A stretch of 19,811 nt of DNA. Origin: Hyphomicrobiaceae bacterium UBA2767. GTDB lineage: Bacteria > Pseudomonadota > Alphaproteobacteria > Rhizobiales > Methyloligellaceae. Both the position numbers and the translations under genes were made by a program. Shown in pieces: positions 7,955 through 15,031 of the stretch (position 1 is its first letter; each line of letters begins with the position of its first letter). Location: contig DEIT01000186.1 of the NCBI GenBank assembly GCA_002352635.1, positions 1,143 to 20,953 on the forward strand, given 5' to 3'. The notes beneath the pieces are model-generated. The model saw only the letters and a list, made by a program, of their open reading frames with translations, searched no databases and was not told where the DNA came from.

Positions 7955-8425
7955 ATGAAACTCGACGCAATAGACTGCAGCCTGCTTACCGCATTGCAGG
8001 AAAATGGCCGTATACCAGTCACCGATCTCGCCGAGCAGGTGGGACTCACCACCAGCCCGTGCCTCAGGCGTCTCAAGATTCTTGAGCAGGCCGGCATCAT
8101 TCGCGGCTACGGGGCACAGATCGACCAGGAAAAGGTTGGCCTGCCGGTTAGCGTATTCATCTCCATCAAGCTCGAGCGTCAGCGCGAGGAAGCGCTCAAG
8201 CGATTTGAAAGTGCGATCCGCAAATGCCCCGAGGTGGTTGAATGCTATCTGATGACGGGCTCGCGGGATTATTTGTTGCGCGTCGTCGCAAAGGATCTGG
8301 CCGACTATGAGCGGTTTCTGAAAGACACCCTCACCCGTATCGATGGGGTCGCAAGCATCGAGTCGGGCTTCGCCCTGGCCCAGGTCAAATATTCAAACGC
8401 ACTTCCAATCAGCGAACAGGGTTGA
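7955..8425 (+). CDS. Lrp/AsnC family transcriptional regulator
   Basis: From ATG at 7955 this encodes 156 residues, standard for the family; a TTG nine bases earlier is in frame but less likely. It starts MKLDAIDCSLLTALQENGR, followed by an Lrp helix-turn-helix (residues 22-42, DLAEQVGLTTSPCLRRLK). A linker around EQAGIIRGYGAQID (44-57) leads to the C-terminal RAM/effector domain (about 66-140), which contains the amino-acid-binding loop TGSRDYLLRV (101-110). Such proteins bind DNA as octamers and respond to amino acids. It is divergent from the E1-like enzyme and lies 101 bases before the dehydrogenase gene, so control of one or both is the natural hypothesis; the effector is unknown. Confidence 0.93.
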   Translation: MKLDAIDCSLLTALQENGRIPVTDLAEQVGLTTSPCLRRLKILEQAGIIRGYGAQIDQEKVGLPVSVFISIKLERQREEALKRFESAIRKCPEVVECYLMTGSRDYLLRVVAKDLADYERFLKDTLTRIDGVASIESGFALAQVKYSNALPISEQG

Positions 8426-8478
8426 GCCCGCAACAGCCCTTCCCCTCTTGCGCCTGCATCACAATCCGATAGAACGCT

Positions 8479-8497
8479 GCCAACAAGTTTTGCTGGC
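8479..8497. repeat. Imperfect hairpin ahead of the dehydrogenase gene
   Basis: GCCAACAA (8479-8486) and TTGCTGGC (8490-8497) pair at 7 of 8 positions around a 3-base loop, 29 bases before the dehydrogenase start. The left arm is identical to that of a perfect hairpin at 15610-15632. No T-run follows, so it is an mRNA-leader hairpin or operator at best, and may be chance. Confidence 0.25.
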
Positions 8498-8526
8498 CGT
8501 GCCGGCATAAGAAGAAGGATAGGACG

Positions 8527-9399
8527 ATGAGCAAAGTAGCGTGGATTGGTCTGGGCGTGATGGGCTATCCCATGGCGGGTCACATTCGCGAAAAAGGTGG
8601 CCATGATCTGGTCGTCTACAACCGCACGGCCGCAAAAGCAGAACAATGGGTCGAGCAGTATGGCGGTGATACAGCCGCCACACCGGCCGAAGCAGCCAAA
8701 GACGCGGACTTCATATTCGTATGCGTGGGAAACGACAACGATCTGCGTGAAGTGACGCTGGGTAAGGACGGCGCGTTCGAGACCGTCAAGGACGGCGCTA
8801 TCATCGTCGATAACACGACAGCATCAGCATCTGTCGCGCGCGAGTTACATACTGCAGCAAAAGACAAGGGCGCCGGCTTTCTCGACGCTCCCGTATCGGG
8901 CGGTCAGGCGGGCGCTGAAAACGGTGTTCTTACGGTCATGGTTGGCGGCGATGAAGATGTCTTTGCGAAAGCCGAACCGGTCATTCAATGCTTTGCGCGC
9001 GCGCTCAATCTGATGGGGCCGGCGGGCTCGGGGCAACTTACCAAGATGGTGAACCAGATCTGCGTCGTTGGTGTCATCCAGGGGCTCGCAGAGGGGTTGC
9101 ATTTTGCTAAGCAGGCCGGTCTCGATGTTCCCAAGGCTATGGATACGATTACAAAGGGTGCGGCACAATCCTGGCAGATGGAGAATCGCTGGGAGACCAT
9201 GACGAACGGCGAATTCGATTACGGCTTTGCTGTCGACTGGATGCGCAAGGATCTCGCTATCTGCATGGATGAAGCCCGGCAGAACGGCGCCAGCCTTCCG
9301 GTCACTGCGATGATCGAGCAGTTCTATTCCGAAGTCCAACGCGCCGGCGGCAACCGTTGGGACAGCTCTAGTCTCATCACCCTGTTGGAGCGCGACTGA
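8527..9399 (+). CDS. NAD(P)-dependent beta-hydroxyacid dehydrogenase (3-hydroxyisobutyrate dehydrogenase family)
   Basis: The 290-residue product has the full 3-HIBADH-family layout. The N-terminal Rossmann fold carries Gly8-Leu-Gly10-Val-Met-Gly13. The substrate-binding segment is DAPVSGGQAGAENG (120-133) with Ser124-Gly125-Gly126. In the all-helical domain GSGQLTKMVNQ holds the catalytic Lys173 and Asn177. These enzymes oxidise 3-hydroxyisobutyrate, tartronate semialdehyde, beta-hydroxybutyrate or small succinic-semialdehyde-like substrates reversibly, and sequence alone does not separate them well. Tyr31-Asn32-Arg33 after the second strand (VVYNRT) suggests NADP may be used, as in the family's YNR/NRT variants. 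A good AAGGATAGG site precedes the ATG. The thioesterase follows after 3 bases, so the two form an operon. Confidence 0.9.
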   Translation: MSKVAWIGLGVMGYPMAGHIREKGGHDLVVYNRTAAKAEQWVEQYGGDTAATPAEAAKDADFIFVCVGNDNDLREVTLGKDGAFETVKDGAIIVDNTTASASVARELHTAAKDKGAGFLDAPVSGGQAGAENGVLTVMVGGDEDVFAKAEPVIQCFARALNLMGPAGSGQLTKMVNQICVVGVIQGLAEGLHFAKQAGLDVPKAMDTITKGAAQSWQMENRWETMTNGEFDYGFAVDWMRKDLAICMDEARQNGASLPVTAMIEQFYSEVQRAGGNRWDSSSLITLLERD

Positions 9400-9402
9400 C
9401 CG

Positions 9403-9810
9403 ATGGACAATACGGAATCAGTCGACGCACAGAGCCTCGCGGAACGTGTCGGTGTGTGCATGATGGATAAGAGCCCGGTGATCCATCACTGGGGCGTTGA
9501 ACTCCTCACGATCGAACCGGGGTCTGTCACTATGCGCATGACTATTCGGGAGGACATGGCCAATTTGCACCGGCAATGCCATGGCGGCGTCTTGTTCACG
9601 ATGGCCGACGCCTGTTTCGGTTTTGCAAGCAATTCCTACAATGAACGAACTGTTGCAGCGTCCTGCGACATCCGTTTCCTGAAACCTGCGGAAATCGACG
9701 ATGTGATCACCGCACACTCGGTCGAGGTCTGGAAACGCGGTCGCAGCGGCCTCTACGATGTAACCCTGACCAATCAGGACGGCGAAAAAATCGCAATCAT
9801 TCGCGCCTGA
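9403..9810 (+). CDS. PaaI-type hotdog-fold thioesterase, possibly shortened at the C-terminus
   Basis: The product has 135 residues with the hotdog fold of the PaaI/PaaD acyl-CoA thioesterases. The motif NLHRQCHGGVLFTMADACFG (54-73) matches the PaaI signature. Asn54 and Asp69 sit exactly 15 apart, like Asn46 and Asp61 of E. coli PaaI, and His60 is the conserved HGG histidine. Known PaaI proteins end with an FRGKS-like strand; here the protein stops at IAIIRA, and the sequence RGKHIE-stop appears just downstream in another frame (9815-9835), hinting at a small indel. The catalytic core is intact. PaaI enzymes hydrolyse aromatic or other dead-end acyl-CoAs, but no phenylacetate genes are here. 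It sits 3 bases behind the dehydrogenase, implying a shared substrate pathway. Confidence 0.85.
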   Translation: MDNTESVDAQSLAERVGVCMMDKSPVIHHWGVELLTIEPGSVTMRMTIREDMANLHRQCHGGVLFTMADACFGFASNSYNERTVAASCDIRFLKPAEIDDVITAHSVEVWKRGRSGLYDVTLTNQDGEKIAIIRA

Positions 9811-9866
9811 CCCGCGGCAAGCATATCGAATAGCCATTCATCCGCCCAAGCACTGCCGACCCGGCC

Positions 9867-10349
9867 CTATGAGCGCCGCGCATCCTCCTCGGTATAGTCC
9901 AGGGGCAGCTCCGTGGTGAACTTGATCTGTTCCATGGCAAAACTCGAACTCACATCGCTCAGATCAATGCTCGCAATCAGCTTTTTGTAGAATTTGTCGT
10001 AATGCTCGATGTCGGGGACCACCACACGCAGCAGATAGTCCACCTGCCCGCTCATGCGGTAAAACTCCACCACTTCAGGGAATTTCTGTATGGCCTCATG
10101 AAACCGATCGAGCCATTGCTGTTCGTGCTGGCTGGTGGAAATCGAGACGAAAACAGTCACGCCTGCCTTGACCATTTTAGGATCAAGCAGGGCGACCCGA
10201 CGCTGGATTATGCCCTGCTCTTCCATCTTCTGAATGCGCCGCCAGCAAGGCGTCGTGGACAAACCAACCTGCCGGCCGATCTCCGCAACCGGCATGGTGC
10301 AATCCTTTTGCAGGATAGCGAGAATGTTGCGGTCCATCTTGTCGAGCAT
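9867..10349 (-). CDS. Lrp/AsnC family transcriptional regulator (second copy)
   Basis: The 160-residue protein is close in pattern to a widely conserved rhizobial Lrp: it opens MLDKMDRNILAILQKD, then a helix-turn-helix (about 21-41, VAEIGRQVGLSTTPCWRRIQ). The effector domain contains FPEVVEFYRMSG and VDYLLRVVVPD (103-113), the usual amino-acid-sensing loop, and ends SSSFAMEQIKFTTELPL. It shares the fold and many positions with the regulator at 7955-8425 but is clearly a different orthologue group. A strong GGAGGGA ribosome site precedes the ATG. It converges with the thioesterase gene over 56 bases with no visible terminator. The 146-bp upstream gap contains the near-palindrome CTCATTGATGAG, a possible autoregulatory site. 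Confidence 0.93.
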   Translation of the reverse strand: MLDKMDRNILAILQKDCTMPVAEIGRQVGLSTTPCWRRIQKMEEQGIIQRRVALLDPKMVKAGVTVFVSISTSQHEQQWLDRFHEAIQKFPEVVEFYRMSGQVDYLLRVVVPDIEHYDKFYKKLIASIDLSDVSSSFAMEQIKFTTELPLDYTEEDARRS

Positions 10350-10495
10350 GAATCCCTCCAGCCGTAGAAAACCATTCTCTCAAACCAGAATAACAGTATG
10401 CAACTGTGCGGGGACTACCCACGGAATTACGCGTATCTGGTATGACTTTCTAATACGCTCATTGATGAGTCTGCAACCGGCACCAAACTGAAACG

Positions 10496-11110
10496 TCAGA
10501 GCCGCGCGCGAACGGCGCGCTTGAGAGCAGGCAGGACACGGATTGCGAACCAGGGGTTCTTTTTCAACCAGACATTGTTGCGCCAGGAGGGGTGCGGCAA
10601 TGGAATATGCGTCGGCCCTTCGTCCTTTAGCGAATCCGGGTCCCAGGCCTTCACAGTTTCCGTCAGCGTCTTCCCTCGCGCTTTGCCCATATGCCAGGAC
10701 TGGGCATAGGTCCCCACAAGCAATATCAGTTCGAATTGCGGCAAGTTCTCAAACAAGCATGCCCGCCATAGTGCTGCACACTCCTTGCGGGGTGGCAGGT
10801 CGCCGCCTTTGGCATCGAGCCCTGGAAAACAAAAGCCCATAGGCACGATGGCAACGCGGGAGGTATCGTAGAATTCTTCCTCATTGACGCCCATCCAGTC
10901 ACGCAGGCGATCGCCAGACGGGTCGGTGAACGGAATGCCCGACGCATGAACGCGCGTTCCCGGCGCCTGACCACAAATGCAGATTCGCGCAGTAGCGCTC
11001 ACTTGCAGAACAGGCCGCGGCTCGTGAGGCAGGGGTTTGGTGTCCGGGTGCTCGATGCAATGGCGACAGCCACGAATTTCCCTCAGCAACGGTTCGAGAT
11101 CATGCCCCAT
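10496..11110 (-). CDS. Uracil-DNA glycosylase superfamily protein with a possible Fe-S cluster
   Basis: From ATG at 11110 (a GTG sits one codon upstream) the product has 204 residues. Two motifs mark the uracil-DNA glycosylase superfamily: motif 1 ICICGQAPGTRVH (44-56), the water-activating/uracil-binding loop, and motif 2 LPHPSWRN (171-178), the DNA-inserting HPS loop. Cysteines 15 and 18 (CRHC), 94 (GFCFPG) and 111 (KECAALW) are spaced much as the four [4Fe-4S] ligands of family-4 enzymes, so a cluster is likely. These enzymes remove uracil or related damaged bases from DNA. Residue 48 onward reads GQAPG, whereas classical family-4 enzymes have GEAPG, so activity on uracil is not certain. 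It is 14 bases downstream of the GST gene, probably in one transcript. Confidence 0.85.
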   Translation of the reverse strand: MGHDLEPLLREIRGCRHCIEHPDTKPLPHEPRPVLQVSATARICICGQAPGTRVHASGIPFTDPSGDRLRDWMGVNEEEFYDTSRVAIVPMGFCFPGLDAKGGDLPPRKECAALWRACLFENLPQFELILLVGTYAQSWHMGKARGKTLTETVKAWDPDSLKDEGPTHIPLPHPSWRNNVWLKKNPWFAIRVLPALKRAVRARL

Positions 11111-11124
11111 CACACATGGTCCGC

Positions 11125-11736
11125 TCAGGCTTTCGCGCTGGGTCGCGATGATACCTCGGCGTGCCAGCGATCGAGGTTGGGTGAATTTTCGGGACGATCG
11201 ATCCTGGCCGGCTTCATAAAGTCCACTGCCACCAGACCGGTAATGTCAGCGGCTGTGAATTCATCACCGGCGATGAATGGACGGTTCGCCAACTCCTGAT
11301 CGAGAAGCTTGAGCATGCTCAAAGCCCGGGGACGGTTCACCTCACCCCAGGCGGCGACCTGCGGCTTCTCCATTTCTGCCATCGCCGGATGCAGATGACG
11401 GAATGTTTGCGCCACGGGCTGCATCAGGCTGAGCTCCATTCGCCTCTGCCACATTTCCACTTTGGCCTTTCCGAGCGCATCTTTGCCGAGAAGGGCCGGT
11501 TCGGGTTGCAATTCCTCAAAGTAGCGGCAGATTGCCATGGACTCCGATATCGCCGTCCCGTCATCCAGCATCAGAACCGGTACGCGCTGCAGTGGGTTGA
11601 GAGACGTAAACTCCGGTTTCTTGTGATCGAACTCCGTAATGTCCACCTGCTCATATTCCATCTGAATGCCCTTCTCCGCCAGGAATATCCGGACACGGCG
11701 CGGATTGGGCGCGCGGCCATCCTCTATAATCTTCAT
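11125..11736 (-). CDS. Glutathione S-transferase family protein
   Basis: This is a 203-residue cytosolic GST, typical length. The thioredoxin-like domain occupies about residues 1-80: the start APNPRRVRIFLAEKGI (9-24), cis-Pro53 in QRVPVLML, and Glu65-Ser66 in TAISESMAICRY bind the glutathione gamma-glutamyl part. The C-terminal helical domain carries the conserved folding motif FIAGDEFTAADITGLVAVDF (about 154-173). No Cys, Ser or Tyr is obvious at the usual catalytic N-terminal position (GRAPNP), as in related bacterial GSTs, so the chemistry cannot be stated. A GGAGGAGAG ribosome site precedes the ATG. It is unrelated in subfamily to the YfcG-like GST at the left edge. Confidence 0.9.
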   Translation of the reverse strand: MKIIEDGRAPNPRRVRIFLAEKGIQMEYEQVDITEFDHKKPEFTSLNPLQRVPVLMLDDGTAISESMAICRYFEELQPEPALLGKDALGKAKVEMWQRRMELSLMQPVAQTFRHLHPAMAEMEKPQVAAWGEVNRPRALSMLKLLDQELANRPFIAGDEFTAADITGLVAVDFMKPARIDRPENSPNLDRWHAEVSSRPSAKA

Positions 11737-11790
11737 TTTGTCTTCTCTCCTCCAATCCGAACCTTTATTGGCCGCGGCTGCGAATTCACC

Positions 11791-12303
11791 CTAACGGTTC
11801 CCATCCCGCCAATCACGCGGTTGGACAAAACTCCCCGACCAGATACCACGCCGCGTCTTTTTTGCCGCCCGTTCCTCATCAAAATAGCGGCCATAGGAAA
11901 CCGCCCAGCCCTCTCGAACAAGCAGGCGATTGAGGTCGCTGTCGTGCACCTTGCAGATCGCAAGCAGCCTGTCGTGGACATCACGTTCGTTACCGGAACA
12001 GGTTACGATTTTCCCGTGCAATTGGTTTCTCAAATTTTCGGATGCTCTGGTACCGCAGGGCCATTCGGCACCATTTCGGGTGCACATCTGATCTCGCTCA
12101 GGTGCATCCACCCCCAACAGGCGGATTTCAACGCCTCGTACCACAATACTGTCACCATCAATAACTGACGCTCGCCCAGAGACTACAACCGGTTCGGCTT
12201 CAGGAAGAAATCGAAGCACTGCCAAAATCGCCATCACAATGGCCATAAAAACCACGATGTCGAGCAGGCGATTGTTCCGCGTCCTGCGCAACAGAAAACT
12301 CAT
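11791..12303 (-). CDS. Membrane-anchored thermonuclease (SNase-like) protein
   Basis: The ATG at 12303 is chosen because CGAGGAATCG lies just upstream; the frame stays open to 12360 but those residues look non-coding. The 170-residue product begins with a basic stretch (RRTRNNRL) and one membrane helix (about 14-33), so the catalytic domain should face the periplasm. The SNase-like (OB-fold) domain covers about residues 40-156. Staphylococcal nuclease active-site positions are recognisable: Asp49/Asp51 in VIDGDS, Arg61 and Asp66-x-x-Glu69 in RLLGVDAPE, and Arg112 in VHDRLLAI. Cys74 and Cys83, or Cys102 and Cys117, could form disulfides outside the membrane. It would hydrolyse DNA or RNA with calcium if active. 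The GST gene follows 54 bases downstream; the histidine kinase is divergent. Confidence 0.85.
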   Translation of the reverse strand: MSFLLRRTRNNRLLDIVVFMAIVMAILAVLRFLPEAEPVVVSGRASVIDGDSIVVRGVEIRLLGVDAPERDQMCTRNGAEWPCGTRASENLRNQLHGKIVTCSGNERDVHDRLLAICKVHDSDLNRLLVREGWAVSYGRYFDEERAAKKTRRGIWSGSFVQPRDWRDGNR

Positions 12304-12426
12304 CAACGATTCCTCGAGGCATATGTCAAAAGTGCCGGCAACAACCCCGGCACACGCCAATTTGAGAATTTGCAGCCAACCTGGCGCGCATCGGATTGCA
12401 CCAAAAAAATACGATTTGCCGCAAAT

Positions 12427-12460
12427 TTAAACGCGAATTTAGGAAATTCTCTCGAAATTC
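12427..12460. promoter_or_regulatory. AT-rich repeat cluster upstream of the histidine kinase (possible operator or CtrA-like site)
   Basis: In the 261-bp divergent region between the nuclease and kinase genes, GAATTT-AGG-AAATTC (12435-12449) is a perfect 6-bp inverted repeat. GAAATTC then recurs 11 bp further on (12443 and 12454). The same block contains TTAA-N7-TTTA at 12427-12441, one base short of the alphaproteobacterial CtrA consensus TTAA-N7-TTAA. The remaining intergenic sequence shows nothing I recognise. Confidence 0.35.
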
Positions 12461-12564
12461 AGAACTGAACAAGTGGGAACGGCTTTAGCAAGTTCGCTAA
12501 GGCCGTAGCATGGCATGCGTATTTTTCGCCGGTTTAACAGATTGGGTGCAGGTGCGGTAAGGGA

Positions 12565-14160
12565 ATGAGTACGGCAGGAAACCCTACCCAACCGGGAGCA
12601 CCCGAACAGGATACCGGCTCGGAAAAGCCGCTGATCCACAGTGTTCAGGATGTCCGCGAGCGACTCACCTACAAATCAGACACGCAGCCAGAGTTCGAAT
12701 ATGAACTCCTGCTCATGTTCGTTAAAAACGAATTGAGCGCCGCTCTCGCAATCCCCCTTCTGGCAGTAATTGTGGCCCTGGCATCAATGTTCTGGGCCCC
12801 TGCAGATGAACTCATTCTCTGGCTTGCAACGGTGTTTGTCTCAAAGGGCATCCTGCTTGCCATGTGCCGTGAATTTACAAAACTGCCAAGAACCAAAATC
12901 AATCCGCGTGAATGGCGCTCCAAGTTCATGGCGGCGGAGTTCCTGTATGGTGTGACTTGGGCGGGCATCGCATTCATCAGTATCGGCAACAACGATCAGT
13001 CCGCCTTTATCTTCCTTTTTGCCTGTCTGACAGTGGTCATCGCCATGCGGATGATGTTTGCATCCACTGTCATACCCATCGTTCATGTCGGAACCATTCC
13101 GCTGACCGTCGCGCTGGTCTTGCGTTTCGCGCTTCTTGATACACCGTTCTATTGGGCCATGGCCGCCCTGGCTGTCGGCGTTCATATCTATTTTGTGTTT
13201 ATTATGAGGGGCTTAAACACGACAGTAAAAACCATGCTTGAGTATCGTGCGGAAAAGGAACTTCTGATCGCCGAACTCGAGCAATCGAAAGCGATTTCCG
13301 ATGAGGCCCGACGCCGTGCCGAGTCAGCCAATATCGCAAAGTCACGCTTTCTCGCCACCATGAGCCATGAATTGCGAACGCCACTGAACGCAATTCTCGG
13401 ATTCTCTGAAGTGATGAAATCGGAAATTCTGGGTCCGCACAGCAACCCGACCTACAAGGAATATGCCAGCGACATCCATGAAAGCGGAGAGCATCTTCTC
13501 AATCTCATCAACGAGATTCTGGATCTCTCGCGCATTGAGGCGGGACGCTACGAACTTCAGGAGGAAGCCATCACGCTCACCGATGTGGCAGACGACTGTC
13601 ACAGGTTGCTGAAACTGCGGGCCGAAAAGAAAGGCTTGAGGATAATCGAGAATTTTCAACACGGGCTGCCGCAATTGTGGGCTGATGAGCGCGCCATCCG
13701 GCAGGTCTGCCTCAACCTGCTCTCAAACGCCATCAAGTTTACGCCCTCCAACGGGACTGTCTCGATCACCGTCGGGGCGATGGAAAATGGTGGGCAATTT
13801 CTGAGTGTCAATGATACCGGTCCTGGAATTCCCGAGGAGGAACTCCCCCGTGTCCTGCAGAGTTTCGGCCAGGGATCGCTCGCGCATGAGACGGCGGAAG
13901 GGGGAACGGGGCTCGGGCTGCCTATCGTCATGGGGCTAATCGATATGCATGGCGGGACATTCGATATCAGGAGCAAATTGCGACGGGGGACGCTTGTAAC
14001 GATAACCCTCCCGCCGGAACGCGTTATGCAGGCGCTGCCACGGCTGGCGGAACCTGGAGAGATGCATACCCAACAGAACACAAAAAAACAGAGAGTAGAC
14101 GACCCGTCAGGCTGGCGCGAAAGACATAACGCAACGCATGTACAGCGCCATAGCGCTTGA
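12565..14160 (+). CDS. Membrane sensor histidine kinase, PleC/DivJ/PdhS-like catalytic core
   Basis: The product has 531 residues. A soluble N-terminus (1-45) precedes five or six membrane helices between about 56 and 215, forming a MASE-like sensor with almost no periplasmic domain. A coiled coil (about 222-258) leads to the HisKA dimerisation domain with phospho-acceptor His268 in FLATMSHELRTPLNAILGF. The segment YKEYASDIHESGEHLLNLIN is typical of the alphaproteobacterial PleC/DivJ/PdhS group. The ATPase domain has the N box (NLLSNAIKF, 385-393), G1 DTGPGI (417-422) and G2 GGTGLGLPI (446-454). A hydrophilic tail of about 45 residues extends beyond the usual end. No response regulator is nearby, so it is an orphan kinase. 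The purine run AAGGGA abuts the ATG, an unusually close ribosome site. Confidence 0.9.
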   Translation: MSTAGNPTQPGAPEQDTGSEKPLIHSVQDVRERLTYKSDTQPEFEYELLLMFVKNELSAALAIPLLAVIVALASMFWAPADELILWLATVFVSKGILLAMCREFTKLPRTKINPREWRSKFMAAEFLYGVTWAGIAFISIGNNDQSAFIFLFACLTVVIAMRMMFASTVIPIVHVGTIPLTVALVLRFALLDTPFYWAMAALAVGVHIYFVFIMRGLNTTVKTMLEYRAEKELLIAELEQSKAISDEARRRAESANIAKSRFLATMSHELRTPLNAILGFSEVMKSEILGPHSNPTYKEYASDIHESGEHLLNLINEILDLSRIEAGRYELQEEAITLTDVADDCHRLLKLRAEKKGLRIIENFQHGLPQLWADERAIRQVCLNLLSNAIKFTPSNGTVSITVGAMENGGQFLSVNDTGPGIPEEELPRVLQSFGQGSLAHETAEGGTGLGLPIVMGLIDMHGGTFDIRSKLRRGTLVTITLPPERVMQALPRLAEPGEMHTQQNTKKQRVDDPSGWRERHNATHVQRHSA

Positions 14161-14279
14161 AATTCCACCTTACAGTTTCGTCACCTGGTTTGTTTTTCAG
14201 CCGCTTGCTTCCTAAATAACAGATATGAAAAAGCGTTTTCGCAGTTCGAGTTTTCGTTCCTCACCGAGGCAGAACTAGC

Positions 14280-14984
14280 ATGACCGCATGGATTGCATTG
14301 GGACTGCTGATTGTTGCCGGCGCTGTGCTTGTTCTGAACCATGATGCGGGCACGATCGCCGGCTTTGACAACAGCGATTTTGCGGGAATTGTAGCGGGCG
14401 TGGCACTGTTGGTTTTCCTTGGCGGTTCCATGCTGAGCGGCTATCGGGGCCGGTTCACGGGCGCAGTCCGCGACGCCATGTTTTGGGGTGTTCTGGGCCT
14501 CGCTCTCATTACCGGATACAGCTACCGCGATCAGGTCATGCCGATCGTACATCGCATAGGCGGTGAACTCATTCCCGGCGTTCCCGTGACCGTGGAGACA
14601 GGCATTCCGGATTCGACGGGCGTGCGTATCAGCAAACAAGCTGACGGTCATTTCCTGGCCCGCACCAACACAAACGGCGCGAAAGTGAACATGATTGTCG
14701 ATACGGGCGCATCAACGGTTGTTCTGAAGCCAGCGGATGCGACCCGCGCCGGCATAAAGCTTGATGGGCTGAGTTATACGGTCCCCGTCCGGACAGCGAA
14801 TGGAACAGCGTTTGCCGCGCGTGTCCGGCTTCACAATGTGTCGATTGGCCCGGTGACGGTCGACAATGTGGAGGCGCTGGTTACCAAGCCCGGAGCGCTT
14901 CACGAAAGCCTGCTCGGTATGAGTTTTTTAAGCCGTTTACGCTCTTATGAGTTCTCTGGAGATTTCCTGACACTGCGCAGCTAG
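14280..14984 (+). CDS. Membrane-anchored retropepsin-like aspartic protease (TIGR02281/clan AA type)
   Basis: The 234-residue product has three hydrophobic segments (about 3-20, 36-52 and 66-81) followed by a periplasmic-looking catalytic domain. The catalytic triad is Asp141-Thr-Gly143 within MIVDTGASTVVL, the retropepsin signature. The family's downstream features are also present: TANGTAFAA (flap-side strand) and the ending LLGMSFLSRL followed by YEFSGDFLTL. Retropepsins work as dimers, each subunit giving one aspartate. Caulobacter PerP, which trims the polarity protein PodJ in the periplasm, is a characterised DTG protease of this sort, but orthology is not shown. It lies 119 bases behind the kinase and has a divergent paralogue immediately downstream. 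Confidence 0.85.
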   Translation: MTAWIALGLLIVAGAVLVLNHDAGTIAGFDNSDFAGIVAGVALLVFLGGSMLSGYRGRFTGAVRDAMFWGVLGLALITGYSYRDQVMPIVHRIGGELIPGVPVTVETGIPDSTGVRISKQADGHFLARTNTNGAKVNMIVDTGASTVVLKPADATRAGIKLDGLSYTVPVRTANGTAFAARVRLHNVSIGPVTVDNVEALVTKPGALHESLLGMSFLSRLRSYEFSGDFLTLRS

Positions 14985-14995
14985 TTTCAGCGCAG
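14973..14995 (+). terminator. Weak hairpin overlapping the first protease stop codon
   Basis: CTGCGC (14973-14978) and GCGCAG (14990-14995) form a 6-bp GC-rich stem with an 11-base loop, followed by CATTTTGG. It covers the stop codon of the first protease gene. The stem is short and the T-run is only four bases, so it is at most a leaky attenuator between the two paralogues. Confidence 0.25.
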
Positions 14996-15031
14996 CATTT
15001 TGGTGGATTTTTGGTCATCTCCCGGGGGTCT

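Noticed and set aside
14225..14278. 17-codon ORF (MKKRFRSSSFRSSPRQN) ending just before the first protease start, as a leader peptide
   Set aside because: It has no ribosome site, no run of regulatory codons and no hairpin pair typical of attenuation.
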